DNA of 64,000 bases from NCBI RefSeq assembly GCF_001429725.1, contig NZ_LMHV01000042.1:248073-312072 (forward strand), read 5' to 3'. Positions 1-10,199 of the stretch are shown here, in pieces. The number at the start of each line of letters is the position of its first letter. The first letter of the stretch is position 1. A program made the position numbers and the translations under genes. This DNA comes from Rhizobium sp. Root708 (lineage in GTDB: Bacteria; Pseudomonadota; Alphaproteobacteria; Rhizobiales; Rhizobiaceae). Below the pieces are notes generated by a model. The model saw nothing but the letters and a program-made list of their open reading frames with translations, was not told the origin of the DNA and did not search any database.

Positions 1-663
1 GAAGCGATCGCGGATCTCCTTGAGGGATACCTTGCCGAGATTGACCTGCTCGATCGACTTGTCGAACTCGGTTATCCTGCTCATGAGATAATCCATGACC
101 AGACCGCCGGAGTTGGCCCAGTTGAACAGGTTGTAGGTGGCGCCCGGATTCCGAACGGCGTCGCTGTCGAGAATGCGCTTGGCGATCAGCGGCTGCATCC
201 GCGAAAAAGCGGCGGTCTCGGCCACAGCGCGGTCGTAGCGACCTCCGCTGTCGAGATGATCCAGAATCAGCAGGTGCGTCGCGAGCCACTTGACAAAGTG
301 CTCCTGGGCCGTATCCGTTGGCTCCAGCAGGCGCGTTCGCTTGTCGGCCGTGCCTTCGACGACACGGAGAAAACGGTAGGCGATCATTTCCTGGATGAAG
401 GCTGCAGCGGTGTTGCGGCTAGCGATCTTGTTCTCGACGACGAAGGCGATGAAGCGGCCGGAATAAAGGCCGGGCTTCTGTTCTCCGGGAACGCCGAAGT
501 GGAGGGCGAAACCGGCATGGGCCATGAGCCATCGCTGCTGGGCCGCAAAGATCGAGGCTATGCGTGGGCTCTCGTGATAAATCGCGAGCATTTCCCCCGC
601 ACAGTGCAGCATGGCTGCAAAGAAGGCATCGCTTTCGAGAAAATCTTCAACCTTATGGGGCAT
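1..663 (-). CDS. MarR-like winged-helix protein, C-terminus cut by window edge
   Basis: Reading the minus strand from ATG at 663-661 gives an open frame of 221 codons that runs off position 1, so the C-terminus is missing. The protein starts MPHKVEDFLESDAFF and is rich in helices. A middle stretch (around residues 75-110) reads like a helix-turn-helix/wing of a small regulator (IASRNTAAAFIQEMIAYRFL, then a basic wing). That fold is my inference; I do not recognise a named family. Codon use is that of the neighbours. It diverges from dnaG, with a probable sRNA between them. The + strand reading of 256-669 is a shadow of this gene. Confidence 0.6.
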   Translation of the reverse strand, partial: MPHKVEDFLESDAFFAAMLHCAGEMLAIYHESPRIASIFAAQQRWLMAHAGFALHFGVPGEQKPGLYSGRFIAFVVENKIASRNTAAAFIQEMIAYRFLRVVEGTADKRTRLLEPTDTAQEHFVKWLATHLLILDHLDSGGRYDRAVAETAAFSRMQPLIAKRILDSDAVRNPGATYNLFNWANSGGLVMDYLMSRITEFDKSIEQVNLGKVSLKEIRDRF

Positions 664-756
664 CTCTAGCAACCATCGCAATTCCGCCTTCAATGGACAT
701 AGGGCGTGCGGCTGTCAATGATCTGTTCGACAGCGAGAAAAATAAAACTTGAGTAA

Positions 757-921
757 GAAAACAAAGAAGGCAGGAGCTGGGGGTGCTCCTGCCTTTTCGC
801 TCTTTGCATCCTGAGGCTACGCAGGGGTTTGAGCCCATGCCTAAGGACAGTTGCAAAGGCACCCTGGTGAGGCGGCGCCGGGGGTAGGGATGGTGCCTCA
901 CCAGGGGATCGCTTTGTTGAG
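757..921 (-). ncRNA. candidate three-hairpin trans-acting sRNA with intrinsic terminator
   Basis: On the minus strand a plausible promoter (-35 TTTGAA at 955-950, 16 bp spacer, -10 AATAAT at 933-928) predicts a start near 921. Three hairpins follow. The first is a perfect 12-bp stem (906-895 with 873-862) with a C-rich 21-nt loop. The second is an interrupted stem closed by 858-852 with 808-802. The third is a 9-bp stem (793-785 with 777-769) followed by a T-rich tail. Size (about 160 nt) and architecture match rhizobial trans-sRNAs of the alpha-r type. The family cannot be named by eye. No credible ORF occupies the interval. Confidence 0.55.
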
Positions 922-1313
922 ATCGAAATTATTGCGATGCGAAAGGCAATTCAAATTACAAAAATATAATAATTCCGTCGTTGCCCTGCCTCAATCCCCG
1001 CGCGGCGTCCTGAAGAGCCGATCTTTAGGTCGTGGTTTAGCTGTGAGGATAGGCGCATTTTCAGAATAAGTTACTGTTTTTATTTGATTATGTTTGAGAA
1101 TGACTTTTGTCAGCCCCTGAGCTCCGGCTTATCAAGCCAGGGCGGATTTCACCGGGAGTAGTCATTGTCGCACCCCCTGTCGCAGGTGCGGTAACGGTTT
1201 CTTGATCGATTTCCGGCCGGTGACGAATGAGCCTGTGAATAGCGAACCTTTTAGCCGAAGGTCGTGGCATATGCGGACCAACCTGCTTATATGGACCGCA
1301 TCAAGAGGTTTAC
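922..1313. other. non-coding upstream region of dnaG
   Basis: About 390 bases without a credible gene. It holds the promoter of the minus-strand sRNA at its left end and the dnaG leader at its right end. A weak -10-like TATATG lies about 20 bases before the dnaG start, preceded by inverted ATGCGG/CCGCAT copies. Nothing else was recognised. Confidence 0.4.
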
Positions 1314-3287
1314 ATGCGCTTTTCCAATTCCTTTCTCGACGAGATACGCGATCGCGTGCCGATTTCGGACGTGATTGGCCGTCGGGTGAGCTGGGACAAA
1401 CGCAAGACCAATGTCCCGCGCGGTGATTATTGGGCTTGCTGCCCGTTTCACGGCGAGAAGTCACCGAGCTTTCACTGCGAGGACCGCAAGGGGCGCTACC
1501 ACTGCTTCGGCTGCGGCGTCACCGGCGACCACTTCCGATTCATGACCGAACTGGAAGGGTTGAGTTTCCCCGAGGCCGTGCAGCAGATCGCTGACATGGC
1601 GGGCGTCGCGATGCCGATCGCCGATCCAGTCATGGAGAAACGCGAGAAGGAGCGCACGTCGCTTCTCGACGTCATGGAACTCGCGACCAAGTTCTTCCAG
1701 GATCAGTTGCAGACGGCGCTCGGCGCTCGGGCCCGCGCCTATCTGCGCGACCGCGGACTGACCGGCCGGACGATCGAGACGTTTCGGCTTGGCTTTGCGT
1801 CCGATAGCCGCAATGCCCTGAAGGAATTCCTGGCGGGGCAGGGTGTCGCCAAGGAGCAGATCGAGGCTTGCGGCCTCGTCGTGCATGGCCCCGAGATTCC
1901 GGTGTCCTATGACCGTTTCCGCGACCGCATCATGTTCCCGATCCTGTCGTCCCGCGAGAAGGTGATTGCCTTTGGCGGTCGCGCCATGTCTCCGGATGCG
2001 CCGGCGAAATATCTCAACTCCAATGAAACCGAGCTCTTTCACAAGGGCAGCGTGCTCTACAATTTCACCCGCGCGCGGCGGGCGACGCAGGGCGCCAATG
2101 GCGAGGGCACCATCATCGCCGTCGAAGGCTATATGGATGTGATTGCCCTGCATCAGGCCGGCGTCGAGAACGCGGTGGCGCCGCTTGGCACGGCGCTGAC
2201 CGAAAACCAGCTAGAGCTCTTATGGCGTATGACGCCGCAGCCGGTCCTCTGCTTCGACGGCGACGGAGCCGGCATTCGCGCAGCCAACCGCGCGGCCGAC
2301 CTGGCGTTGCCGCATATCAAGCCGGGGCGCACCGTGCGTTTCGCGCTTCTACCTGACGGTAAAGATCCGGACGATCTCGTGCGCAACGAGGGCCGCGCGC
2401 CGTTCGACAAGGTGATGAGCCAGGCGAAGCCGCTCTCTGAAATGCTATGGGATCGCGAGGTTGCCGCCAGCAAGTTTGATACGCCCGAGGCACGGGCTGA
2501 ACTTGAAGCAAGGGTTACCAAGCTTGTTGCTGTGGTTGCCGATGAAAGTGTGCGCCGACAATATCAGCAGGTCATGCGCGACAAGCTTTATGCGCTCTTC
2601 CGCCCCGCAGTTGTTGCGTCAAATTTTTCAGGCGGTGGGCAAAAGGGTGCGCGCGCGCAAAAGCTAGATTTATTAAACACAGCGCGTTTGGAAAAAGGCA
2701 GTGCAGGCAGTGCGCGGCTCAATCAGAAAGTCAAATCGTCTCCGGTTGAAAGCCTGCTTTTGCGCGAGAGCGTGCTGGCGCTGACGGTGGTCAACCATCC
2801 GGCACTGATGCAGGACGAATATGACGAGATCGCCTCGATCGATTACGACAGCCGCGAACTGCAGCGGCTATGGTCGGGCATGCTGGGGGCGGCGGCGGCC
2901 GTTGCCGGGCCGCATCTGACACGGGAATATCTGGTCGAGCGGCTGGAGGAGCAGGGGTTTGGTGGGCTGATCCAGGCGCTGGAAAAGCAGATCCGTAATG
3001 CCCGTCTCTGGATCGCCACCGAGCAGGCGGCGATGGAGGATGCGCGGGAGGGCTATCGGCAGGCGCTTGCCTTCCACAAACGTGCCAAGGCGCTGCGTTT
3101 CCAGAAGATCGAGCTCGAACGCGAGATCGCCGAGGCGACCGAGGCCGGCAATGGCGAGGTGATCGACCTGTTGATGCGTGCATTGCAGGAAGTTCACTTC
3201 GAAGGGCTTCGGCTTGAAAACCAGGAAGCGATCATCGATGGTTTCGGTGTGCTTTCCGGCCGCGTCAAGGGAGCGGCGAGCCATTGA
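1314..3287 (+). CDS. dnaG: DNA primase DnaG
   Basis: Synthesises RNA primers for the replication fork together with DnaB helicase. The 657 residues have the family's usual length and order. The N-terminal CHC2 zinc finger is C43-x2-H46-x17-C64-x2-C67. A central TOPRIM catalytic core has VEGYMDV near residue 271 and the metal-binding DGD near 316, followed by a helical C-terminal helicase-interaction domain. The start follows AAGAGGT at good spacing. The stop overlaps the recQ start as TGATG, so the two are translationally coupled. Identification is firm. Confidence 0.97.
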   Translation: MRFSNSFLDEIRDRVPISDVIGRRVSWDKRKTNVPRGDYWACCPFHGEKSPSFHCEDRKGRYHCFGCGVTGDHFRFMTELEGLSFPEAVQQIADMAGVAMPIADPVMEKREKERTSLLDVMELATKFFQDQLQTALGARARAYLRDRGLTGRTIETFRLGFASDSRNALKEFLAGQGVAKEQIEACGLVVHGPEIPVSYDRFRDRIMFPILSSREKVIAFGGRAMSPDAPAKYLNSNETELFHKGSVLYNFTRARRATQGANGEGTIIAVEGYMDVIALHQAGVENAVAPLGTALTENQLELLWRMTPQPVLCFDGDGAGIRAANRAADLALPHIKPGRTVRFALLPDGKDPDDLVRNEGRAPFDKVMSQAKPLSEMLWDREVAASKFDTPEARAELEARVTKLVAVVADESVRRQYQQVMRDKLYALFRPAVVASNFSGGGQKGARAQKLDLLNTARLEKGSAGSARLNQKVKSSPVESLLLRESVLALTVVNHPALMQDEYDEIASIDYDSRELQRLWSGMLGAAAAVAGPHLTREYLVERLEEQGFGGLIQALEKQIRNARLWIATEQAAMEDAREGYRQALAFHKRAKALRFQKIELEREIAEATEAGNGEVIDLLMRALQEVHFEGLRLENQEAIIDGFGVLSGRVKGAASH

Positions 3288-5143
3288 TGGATTCGACGGA
3301 TCGGCAATTTTCCGCGGGCGATGCATTGTTCGGGGCCGAGCGATCGCCGCTTGGTATTCTCAACCGCGTCTATGGCTATCCCGCCTTTCGCGGCAAGCAG
3401 CAACAGGTGGTCGAGCACGTCGTGGCGGGCGGGGATGCCGTCGTTCTCTTTCCGACCGGAGCCGGCAAGTCCGTTTGCTTCCAGATTCCGGCTCTTTGTC
3501 GCGATGGCATCGGCATCGTCGTTTCACCGCTGATCGCGCTGATGCGCGATCAGGTGGAGGCGATGAAGCAGCTCGGTATCAGGGCGGCGGCGCTGAACTC
3601 CGCTCTGACGCGCGAGGAGTTCATCGATGTTCGCCGGGCGCTTTCTGCAGGCAAGCTCGACCTTCTCTATGTCACGCCTGAGCGTATTCTTCTGGATGGC
3701 TTTCGCGACACGATCGGCAGCACGAAGATCTCGCTGTTTGCGATCGACGAGGCGCATTGCGTCTCCCAATGGGGACATGATTTCCGCCCGGAATACCGTG
3801 AACTCGGCAGGCTGGCTGAACAGTTCCCCGGTGTGCCGCGTATCGCGCTGACGGCGACCGCCGACGCGCATACGCGTGACGATATCGTCGAACGGCTGGC
3901 GCTGAACAACGCCAAGGTGTTCACGACCAGCTTCGATCGCCCGAATATTTCCTACGAGATCGTCGAGCGCGATCAGCCACGCCAGCAGTTGCTGCGGTTT
4001 CTTTCCGGGCACAAGGGCAACAGCGGCATTGTCTATTGCCTGTCGCGTGCCAAGGTTGAGGAGACCGCGGAGTGGCTGAACGGGCAGGGCATCCGCGCGC
4101 GGGCCTATCACGCCGGCATGGACCGCGCGATGCGCGACGCGAACCAGGATGCCTTCCTCAAGGAAGAAGAACTCTGCCTTGTTGCCACCGTTGCCTTCGG
4201 GATGGGGATCGACAAGCCCAACGTGCGCTATGTCGCGCATCTCGATCTGCCGGGATCGGTCGAGGCCTATTACCAGGAGACCGGCCGCGCCGGGCGCGAC
4301 GGCCTGCCATCGGAAGTCTGGATGGCCTACGGCATGGCCGACGTCATCCAGCGCAGCCGGATGATCGACGATGGCGGTGCCGCCGAGGAAATCAAGCGCG
4401 TCGAGCGCTCCAAGCTTAACGCGCTGCTGGCAATCTGCGAAACGGCATCCTGCCGCCGTCAGGCGATCCTCGCGCATTTCGGCGAGGCCCATGCGGGCGG
4501 TTGCGGTGGTTGCGATACCTGCCTGAAACCGGTCGAGACCTGGGACGGCACCGAGGCCGCCATCAAGGCGCTTGCCGCGATCTACCGGACGGGCGAGCGG
4601 TTCGGCACCGGGCATGTGGTCGACGTGCTGCTCGGAAATGTCAACGAAAAGACCGAGCGCTTCGGCCACACGACGATGCCGGTCTTCGGCGCGGGCAATG
4701 ATCTGCCGGCCCGCACCTGGCAGTCGGTGTTTCGACAGTTGCTCGCGATGGGGCTGGTCAGGGTCGACCAGCAGGCGTTCGGCGCGCTGAAGCTGGAGCC
4801 CGAGGCGCGTGCCGTCTTCAAGCGCGAGCGGTCGGTGTTCTTTCGCAAGGATCGTCCGGTCGCCGAGCGTCGCTCGAAGCGAACGGCGCAGGTCGAGCGT
4901 CGATCGGTGCTATCAGGGAGCGACGGCGTTCTTTTCGAGGCGCTGCGGGCCGAGCGGACCTCGATCGCCCGCTCGCTTGGCGTGCCGCCTTATGTGGTCT
5001 TTCCAGATACGACGCTGATCGCCTTTGCGACCGAACGGCCAAGGACGCACAAGGAGATGCTGGAGATTTCCGGCGTCGGCCAGTCGAAGCTCGAACGGTA
5101 CGGCGATGCGTTTCTCGAGGTCATCCTAGGGCACGACGACTAG
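3287..5143 (+). CDS. recQ: ATP-dependent DNA helicase RecQ
   Basis: 3'-5' DNA helicase of recombination and fork repair. Motifs in order: Walker A GAGKS (residues 58-62), DEAH box in IDEAHCVSQWGHDFRPEYRE near 154, helicase C domain with QETGRAGRDG, the RecQ zinc-binding cysteines (CETASC... GGCGGCDTC, about 384-412), a winged helix, and a C-terminal HRDC domain (about 530-610). At 618 residues it is typical of bacterial RecQ. I chose ATG 3287, one base into the dnaG stop; an in-frame TTG at 3284 is less likely. Coupling with dnaG suggests one replication/repair operon. Confidence 0.95.
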   Translation: MDSTDRQFSAGDALFGAERSPLGILNRVYGYPAFRGKQQQVVEHVVAGGDAVVLFPTGAGKSVCFQIPALCRDGIGIVVSPLIALMRDQVEAMKQLGIRAAALNSALTREEFIDVRRALSAGKLDLLYVTPERILLDGFRDTIGSTKISLFAIDEAHCVSQWGHDFRPEYRELGRLAEQFPGVPRIALTATADAHTRDDIVERLALNNAKVFTTSFDRPNISYEIVERDQPRQQLLRFLSGHKGNSGIVYCLSRAKVEETAEWLNGQGIRARAYHAGMDRAMRDANQDAFLKEEELCLVATVAFGMGIDKPNVRYVAHLDLPGSVEAYYQETGRAGRDGLPSEVWMAYGMADVIQRSRMIDDGGAAEEIKRVERSKLNALLAICETASCRRQAILAHFGEAHAGGCGGCDTCLKPVETWDGTEAAIKALAAIYRTGERFGTGHVVDVLLGNVNEKTERFGHTTMPVFGAGNDLPARTWQSVFRQLLAMGLVRVDQQAFGALKLEPEARAVFKRERSVFFRKDRPVAERRSKRTAQVERRSVLSGSDGVLFEALRAERTSIARSLGVPPYVVFPDTTLIAFATERPRTHKEMLEISGVGQSKLERYGDAFLEVILGHDD

Positions 5144-5295
5144 GGATTTGACCCAACGGGTGAGGGGTGCCATGGTTTCGGTCAAGAACCGTATATTCGT
5201 CCTATATTTCGACTGCCGCCCCGCCTACTGAAATGACCTCCCAGCATCGCTGGCGCTGCCTATCGTACCCGATTGACGAAAACGGAGAGTGTTGG

Positions 5296-6351
5296 ATGCC
5301 AGGACCGTCGCAGTCGCAGCGTTCCGCTTTGGGGTCTCTAGTGCTGATTGCAGCCGTGGTCGCCTGTGGCGCCGGCGCGTTCGCTTACACCGCCGGTTGG
5401 CTTTCCCCCGATCGTCTGACGTCGACAAAGCTTGTGAGTGCCCTGGCGCCTCCCGGCGGTCCGGCTTTGGGGCATCGGCGCAACCATGCAAAGGGCATCT
5501 GTTTTACCGGGGTGTTCGAAGCGAACGGAAACGGCGTGGCGCTTTCGCGGGCGTCGGCATTCGCGACCGGACAATATCCCGTCGTCGGGCGCTTCAATCT
5601 TGCAACGCCCAATCCTGATGCGGCCGACCCCACGGTGCGGGTGCGTGGCCTCGGCGTGCAGATCTCGGCGCCTGATGGAGGTGTCTGGAGGATGGCTATG
5701 ATCGATCCTCCCGTCTTTGCCGTTTCCACACCGCAAGGCTTCTATGAGCTGCTGCAGGCGTCGGGGAGCAAGGATCCGGGGGCAATGAAGAGTTTCGTGG
5801 CCGCCCATCCGGAATTCGTCGCATTCGGCAAGTGGGCGATGACCGCGCCATGGACGGCGAGCTACGCCGAAGTGGCGTTCAACAGCCTCAATGCATTCAT
5901 CTTCACCGATGCTTCGGGCGCGGAGCATGCCGTGCGTTGGTCGTGGCGACCGGAGGCAGCGGCGACACCGATCACGCCCGAAGATTTCGTCAAGCTCGGC
6001 CCCAACCATCTCGAGGATGATATTGCCGAACGGGTGGCGAAGTCGCCGCAGCGCTGGACGCTCGTGCTGACAGTGGCCGACCCCTCCGATCCGACGTCGG
6101 ATCCGACCAAGGCCTGGCCTGCGGAGCGTCGCACAGTCGAAGCCGGTACTCTTGTCGTGCAGGAGATCGAGCCGGAAGCCGATGGACCTTGCCGGGACAT
6201 CAATTTCGATCCGACCATTCTGCCTGACGGTATCAAGGTTTCCGACGATCCGTTCCCGGCGGCGCGCTCGGCTGCCTACGCCAAATCCTACGATCTGCGG
6301 ACCTCCGAAGCGAGCCACTATCCTCGAACTGCAGCGAGCGCGAAGCCATGA
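5296..6351 (+). CDS. catalase-family peroxidase (SrpA-like), membrane-anchored
   Basis: Haem peroxidase of the small catalase-related family, about 350 residues and shorter than classical catalases. I place the start at ATG 5296 (MPGPSQSQRSALG) after GGAG; the open frame extends upstream without a better ribosome site. Residues 13-34 form a transmembrane anchor, so the enzyme probably faces the periplasm. Family marks include the distal-haem region RRNHAKGICFTGVFEANG, GRFNLATPNPDA and RVRGLGVQ, and a C-terminal proximal-tyrosine segment (SAAYAKSYDLRTSEASHYPR). Its stop overlaps the cytochrome b561 gene by 4 bases, so the two probably work as a pair. Confidence 0.85.
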   Translation: MPGPSQSQRSALGSLVLIAAVVACGAGAFAYTAGWLSPDRLTSTKLVSALAPPGGPALGHRRNHAKGICFTGVFEANGNGVALSRASAFATGQYPVVGRFNLATPNPDAADPTVRVRGLGVQISAPDGGVWRMAMIDPPVFAVSTPQGFYELLQASGSKDPGAMKSFVAAHPEFVAFGKWAMTAPWTASYAEVAFNSLNAFIFTDASGAEHAVRWSWRPEAAATPITPEDFVKLGPNHLEDDIAERVAKSPQRWTLVLTVADPSDPTSDPTKAWPAERRTVEAGTLVVQEIEPEADGPCRDINFDPTILPDGIKVSDDPFPAARSAAYAKSYDLRTSEASHYPRTAASAKP

Positions 6352-6902
6352 ACGGCACACACACCCAATTCACCTTCGTTCAACGTCTGCTCCACTGGCT
6401 GATGGCGATCGGCATTCTGGCGATGCTGTTCATCGGCGTCGGGATGGTATCGACCATCGGGCGGCAGTATGTGCCGCTTTTGGCAACCCACAAGACGCTC
6501 GGAATCGCCATTCTGGTTCTCGCCGTGCTTCGCCTGATCGTTCGCTTCATCTCCGGTTCGCCGAAATTGCCCGCCGACCTTCCGGAGCCGATGAAACTCG
6601 CCGCGTATCTATCCCACGTCGGCTTGTATGCGCTGATGCTCGGCATGCCCTTGATCGGCTGGGCGATGATGTCGGCGGCGGCCTATCCGATCGTGTTGTA
6701 TGGTGGCATCCTGTTGCCGCCGATCCTGCCGCAGAGCGACAGTCTGCACACGCTGCTTTGGAACGCGCATTTCTATCTGGCCTTTGCCTTCTTCGCGCTC
6801 GTCTTGATGCATATCGCGGCCGCGCTATTCCACGGTCTCGTCCGTCGCGACGGGGTTCTCCAGACGATGCTGCCAGTGGGCGGCGACGATCCGTCGCAAT
6901 AG
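6348..6902 (+). CDS. cytochrome b561-type membrane cytochrome
   Basis: Four transmembrane helices in 184 residues, with a histidine at 16 (RLLHWLMAIG) and further helix histidines in HKTLGIA, LSHVGLY and LMHIAAALFH, as expected for a dihaem cytochrome b561 of the YodB/CybB group. It would pass electrons from the quinone pool. The ATGA overlap with the catalase-like peroxidase gene indicates translational coupling. A likely role is electron donor or membrane partner of that peroxidase; this is inference from context. No regulator lies beside the pair. Confidence 0.88.
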   Translation: MNGTHTQFTFVQRLLHWLMAIGILAMLFIGVGMVSTIGRQYVPLLATHKTLGIAILVLAVLRLIVRFISGSPKLPADLPEPMKLAAYLSHVGLYALMLGMPLIGWAMMSAAAYPIVLYGGILLPPILPQSDSLHTLLWNAHFYLAFAFFALVLMHIAAALFHGLVRRDGVLQTMLPVGGDDPSQ

Positions 6903-6904
6903 GG

Positions 6905-7066
6905 CATAGCCCGCTCGGAACGACGCTCAACACTCTGACTGCGAACGGCTTTTCGATCCGGCATGTCGAGGAGTGGCGGCCGAGCGACGAACAGCTTGGC
7001 GCACATCCTGAATGGGCCGAAGAGATGGACCGACCGATGTTCCTGCTCATCGCGGCGCGGCGCTGA
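6905..7066 (+). pseudogene. C-terminal remnant of a class I SAM-dependent methyltransferase
   Basis: About 53 codons directly after the cytochrome gene read as the end of a small-molecule SAM methyltransferase: LGTTLNTLTANGFSIRHVEE, a WRPSDEQ segment, then ERP-like DRPMFLLIAARR and a stop at 7066. This tail (R-T-x-G-T-x-x-N-x-L... RPMFLL-A) is characteristic of that family. No start codon and no catalytic domain precede it; the upstream frame runs antisense-like through the peroxidase and cytochrome genes. It looks like the stub left when a deletion or the arrival of the peroxidase-cytochrome pair removed the 5' part. Confidence 0.6.
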
Positions 7067-7136
7067 CGACGGCAAGACAGGCGCTTGCCTATGTGCTAGT
7101 GCAGGGCATCGGGAACCGTCACAAGAAGGGCATCCA

Positions 7137-8324
<1,188 letters not shown>

Positions 8325-8345
8325 AGGGTTTGGGAGAGTAATATC

Positions 8346-9383
<1,038 letters not shown>

Positions 9384-9393
9384 GGGAGGAACG

Positions 9394-9741
9394 ATGCTCT
9401 ACGAGGGAAGCTGCCATTGCGGCAACATCGAGTTCGAGGTGGAAGGCGAATTTACGTCGGCGCTTGATTGCAATTGCTCGCTCTGCCGGCGGCGCGGCGG
9501 GCTGTTGGCCTTCGTGCCGCGCGACAAGTTCACCCTGAAGACACCGCGCGAGAACCTGTCGACCTATACGTTCAATACGCATAGCATCCAGCACCGCTTC
9601 TGCGGGACGTGCGGTGTTGCGCCGTTCGCCGAGGCGCAGATGCCCGATGGAGCAGAAATGGCTTGCATCAACGTCCGCTGCATTCCCGCGGTTGATCTGG
9701 CAAGCCTGGAGATCCAGCCCTGGGACGGGCAGTCGCGCTAA
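9394..9741 (+). CDS. GFA-domain protein (glutathione-dependent formaldehyde-activating-like)
   Basis: 115-residue zinc protein of the GFA/CENP-V fold. Zinc ligands are visible as SCHCGNIEFE (residues 6-15), CNCSLCRRRGG (around 27-37) and FCGTCGV (around 69-75). Members bind glutathione-type thiols; a specific formaldehyde activity cannot be claimed for this one. It starts 10 bases after tdh behind GAGGGAGGAACG, so it is probably co-transcribed with kbl-tdh. No terminator separates them. Confidence 0.85.
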   Translation: MLYEGSCHCGNIEFEVEGEFTSALDCNCSLCRRRGGLLAFVPRDKFTLKTPRENLSTYTFNTHSIQHRFCGTCGVAPFAEAQMPDGAEMACINVRCIPAVDLASLEIQPWDGQSR

Positions 9742-10199
9742 GCTTCAAACCGCATCGAAAAACCGGCAGCCGGTGTTTGAAAAAACGTGGCGGCAACTTT
9801 GCCGTTGGGGAAGAGGGCCTGCCGCTCTTGTCTTCTTCTGGTGACATCCTATCTATGGTTGGCAATCGCTTGAGCGGTTCCGAGCCTGTGGATAAGGCTT
9901 TTTCCGGGTTTTCCGATGCTTTTTTTCCAGAAAAGCTTGACGAAAACAAAAATTGTGGGAATCACCGTTCAACTTGGAAAGCGGTGAACTGGGTCAAGGG
10001 CGGATCGCACAACCATGGCCGGACATTTGATGACAATAAAGCTCTGTCGTCCGGCGCCGGCAATCGTGGTTAATCGGGCATTAAATCTCATCCCATTAGT
10101 TGGGAGCATGTGATTCGAAACGATCGTGTGCGGCGTATCGGCTGCGTACGGTCGTTCACTGCGGCGAGTTTGAATAGCGTCAGGAAGGCGACGATATAA
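9742..10199. other. rpoD upstream region, with a consensus DnaA box
   Basis: 458 bases with no credible gene; the + frame at 9777-10073 has no family resemblance. It contains a perfect DnaA-box nonamer TGTGGATAA at 9897-9905, a TTGACG hexamer at about 9938 without a convincing -10, and a GCCGGAC/GTCCGGC inverted repeat near 10019-10060. rpoD promoters presumably lie here, but none is clear by eye. Confidence 0.4.

Noticed and set aside
3524..4669. 381-codon minus frame over recQ
   Set aside because: Shadow of recQ without any recognisable domain.
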